This document shows positions 5,173 through 6,684 of a stretch of 6,684 nucleotides of DNA, piece by piece. Position 1 is the first letter of the stretch. Each line of letters opens with the position of its first letter. The position numbers and the translations under genes are program-made. The stretch comes from CAZRHR01 sp964599915 (GTDB taxonomy: Bacteria; Bacteroidota; Bacteroidia; CAIKAF01): NCBI GenBank assembly GCA_964599915.1, contig CAZRHR010000103.1:1-6684 (forward strand), read 5' to 3'. The notes below the pieces were generated by a model. It was not told the DNA's origin and did not search any database. It saw only the letters and a list, made by a program, of their open reading frames with translations.

Positions 5173-5952
5173 TTACTTTTCCTTCAATTCAAGGTTGGTA
5201 CCTGAGGGATCTGGAACGGAACCAGCACGTTCCCCTAAGCTCCTAGGCAAATCTTTATTGGCCAATAATGAATCCAACAAGGGATTCATGCGTTCACTCA
5301 CTTTTTTAGCCACTTTATCCGCTTGTTTCCCATTCAAATGAAACATGGTTAGGGTATCATGACCCGCCAAATCGTGGGTAGGAATAAAATAAACCTCAGG
5401 AAAGGTTTTGGCTACCTTTTTTATGCTATACAATCGACCTTCAAGACCCAACCGACGAAATGGACCCAACCAAATCACAGGCACTTGCGGCCGACGCTTG
5501 CGTATCACGCGGATAAGTCCTTCATGGTTATTGGCTTGGTTGCTTCCCAAAAAAACCACCACCACATGGGGCTGAAAAACGGCCACCAAACTATCCAAAC
5601 GTCCCCCATATTTGGGTAAAATGACCGATTGATCTACCTCTGATTTGCCTTCCTTTTTAGGCGGTAAATTTCCCGACGGAAGACTGTCGGTTGGCAAGGT
5701 ATGACGAACCGAATAACCACAACAAAAATTCCGCAATGGATAGGTAAAATGAATGCTTCCGGCGCCCCCAATGCCAAGGCTGAAAATTTCCACTTTTCGG
5801 CTCAAATGCAGGTAACGATGTAAATGGCCACCATACCAACCATTGATATGGGAATCACCTATCAACAAAATCCTTGGGTTTCCTGCCATTAAACCGGAGC
5901 ACAGCAGGTAAAAGCCTAGCCAAAAAAATCGCTGTCGGCAAGAAGGTCTCAT
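5173..5952 (-). CDS. SGNH/GDSL-type putative secreted hydrolase
   Basis: This 259-residue protein has an N-terminal signal-like sequence (basic MRPSCRQR, hydrophobic core at about 9-22, MAG-N before the mature domain), so it is probably exported. Block I is ILLIGDSHING (28-38), with Ser34 as nucleophile. Block II is SLGIGGAGS (58-66), with an oxyanion Gly. Block III is VVFLGSNQAN (132-141), with Asn138. Block V is probably FHLNG (204-208), with His205, but the Asp usually three residues earlier (DxxH) is Thr202. Family members are esterases or lipases, including acetyl-esterases of cell-wall or glycan substrates; the substrate here is unknown. ATG at 5952 is chosen because it overlaps the upstream stop as ATGA. 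The frame stays open to 6024, but the extra 24 residues are hydrophilic and read over the oxidoreductase gene. A hydrophilic tail of about 30 residues ends the protein. Confidence 0.78.
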   Translation of the reverse strand: MRPSCRQRFFWLGFYLLCSGLMAGNPRILLIGDSHINGWYGGHLHRYLHLSRKVEIFSLGIGGAGSIHFTYPLRNFCCGYSVRHTLPTDSLPSGNLPPKKEGKSEVDQSVILPKYGGRLDSLVAVFQPHVVVVFLGSNQANNHEGLIRVIRKRRPQVPVIWLGPFRRLGLEGRLYSIKKVAKTFPEVYFIPTHDLAGHDTLTMFHLNGKQADKVAKKVSERMNPLLDSLLANKDLPRSLGERAGSVPDPSGTNLELKEK

Positions 5953-6684
5953 GAGGAAAAAGACTTTAAAATCTCTGATTGGGCCAAACGCTTCGAAAAC
6001 CGGGCCACATTGACCTCCGACCAAAGCGGCTGCCGGTGTAAAATATGTTGAGTCAACTGGTCTGCCATAGCCGGAGCGGCACTCAACCCACGACTTCCTA
6101 ATCCATTTAAAATAAATAATCCGGGAAGAAATGGATGCGCTCCAACCACTGGACGCCGATCCCCACTTGCCGGCCTTATGCCGGTCCAGGATGCAAATTC
6201 ATCTACTTTGAATCCATGCGCTGAGGCCGCTTCTAGCAACATCTGCTCTTCCGGCGCCTCCGCTTCCAATCCTTGAAACCTGGATTGATACGTACTCCCC
6301 ACCTTCCAGGGCTTTCCCGGCAAACCCATGAAAAAATAGGTTTTATGCCAACAATGGGGCGCGGAAACCTCCGGTCCTTTAACATGAATGCCTTGACCTT
6401 TATTTGGTTTAAAGGGAACTTTTCCAAAATAAGGATTCTCCAATACCCGATAACCTTCGGCGAAAACCACATGGGAAAAAACGTTCTCCTGAAAAGACCA
6501 GCCCTTAGACACCGGCACAAAATCCGTGTAATCCCAAGAGGTTTCTATAAAACTTTTTTCCCCGATTAACATCCGCAATGCCGCTAAAAGTCCGGGCGTA
6601 TCCACATACGCAGCTTGGGGAATATCAAATGATAATGCATCTGACAGCCATTGAATCCAACCGAACAAGGGACCGGATTCAGCC
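5949..6684 (-). CDS. FAD-dependent oxidoreductase (DAO family), C-terminal part, cut by the window edge
   Basis: The last 244 residues are visible. The frame stays open to the window end, so the start and the N-terminal GxGxxG FAD-binding motif lie outside it. Numbering from the window edge, VVFAEGYR (72-79) matches the 'v..A.G' strand near the flavin. YFGKVPFKPNKGQG (85-98) matches the 'P...P.kGq' segment of D-amino-acid-oxidase-like proteins. VGSTYQ (128-133) resembles the usual VGATYE. GIRPASGDRRPVVGAHP (168-184) and LFILNGLGSRGLSAAPAMAD (189-208) are the C-terminal flavin-binding motifs. Known relatives include glycine, sarcosine and D-amino acid oxidases and the FAD domain of the tRNA-modifying enzyme MnmC; the substrate cannot be set from this part. 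A TTG at 6668 is not a plausible start because it lies mid-domain. The stop overlaps the SGNH start (ATGA), so the two are probably translated together. Confidence 0.85.
   Translation of the reverse strand, partial: AESGPLFGWIQWLSDALSFDIPQAAYVDTPGLLAALRMLIGEKSFIETSWDYTDFVPVSKGWSFQENVFSHVVFAEGYRVLENPYFGKVPFKPNKGQGIHVKGPEVSAPHCWHKTYFFMGLPGKPWKVGSTYQSRFQGLEAEAPEEQMLLEAASAHGFKVDEFASWTGIRPASGDRRPVVGAHPFLPGLFILNGLGSRGLSAAPAMADQLTQHILHRQPLWSEVNVARFSKRLAQSEILKSFSS

Noticed and set aside
5953..6024. A 24-residue N-terminal extension of the SGNH hydrolase
   Set aside because: It is hydrophilic, reads over the oxidoreductase 3' end and would bury the signal peptide; the ATGA start at 5952 fits better.
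1..6684. tRNA, rRNA, CRISPR, insertion sequence, attachment site or defence-system genes
   Set aside because: No cloverleaf with CCA end, no regularly spaced repeats, no transposase or integrase motif and no long terminal inverted repeats were seen on either strand.

Overview
The window looks like chromosomal core sequence from a member of the phylum Bacteroidota. Three things point there. The order DUF4271 membrane protein, uroporphyrinogen-III synthase (hemD), RNase P protein (rnpA) is a Bacteroidota arrangement, and rnpA lies away from the rpmH/dnaA setting it has in most other bacteria. Two genes are preceded by a perfect match to the Bacteroidota -7 promoter element TAnnTTTG. Purine-rich Shine-Dalgarno sequences are largely missing. 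I cannot assign a genus. No rRNA, tRNA, CRISPR array, transposase or phage gene is visible, and coding density is close to 100%.

Layout. One gene reads rightwards at the left end: a tadA-type nucleoside deaminase (60-500) with its promoter at 48-55. Everything else reads leftwards as one chain. In transcription order, starting at the right edge, it holds: the C-terminal part of an FAD-dependent oxidoreductase (cut by the window end); an SGNH/GDSL-type putative secreted hydrolase; a DUF4271 integral membrane protein; hemD; rnpA; an S41 C-terminal processing protease; and a family 2 glycosyltransferase. The chain ends 2 bp from the stop codon of tadA, so the two transcription units converge head to head with no visible intrinsic terminator.

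Spacing. The leftward genes are linked by a 4-nt overlap (FAD/SGNH), a 26-nt gap holding a second TAnnTTTG element (SGNH/DUF4271), a 30-nt gap (DUF4271/hemD), a 26-nt overlap (hemD/rnpA), a 20-nt overlap (rnpA/S41) and an 8-nt overlap (S41/GT2). This suggests an operon with translational coupling and an internal promoter ahead of DUF4271. The products span tetrapyrrole synthesis, tRNA 5'-end maturation, tRNA wobble editing (from the opposing gene), periplasmic proteolysis and surface glycan synthesis. That is a housekeeping mixture rather than one pathway.

Most interesting points. Both intergenic TAnnTTTG elements sit exactly 4 nt before an ATG, which predicts leaderless mRNAs. The hemD start codon lies inside a perfect 6-3-6 inverted repeat. 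A7 and A9 runs in the hemD/rnpA region could allow slippage, and loss of one A at the first would fuse HemD to RnpA in frame. The SGNH protein appears to lack the usual Asp of the DxxH motif. DUF4271, of unknown function, is held next to hemD. I see no clear new defence or mobile system here.
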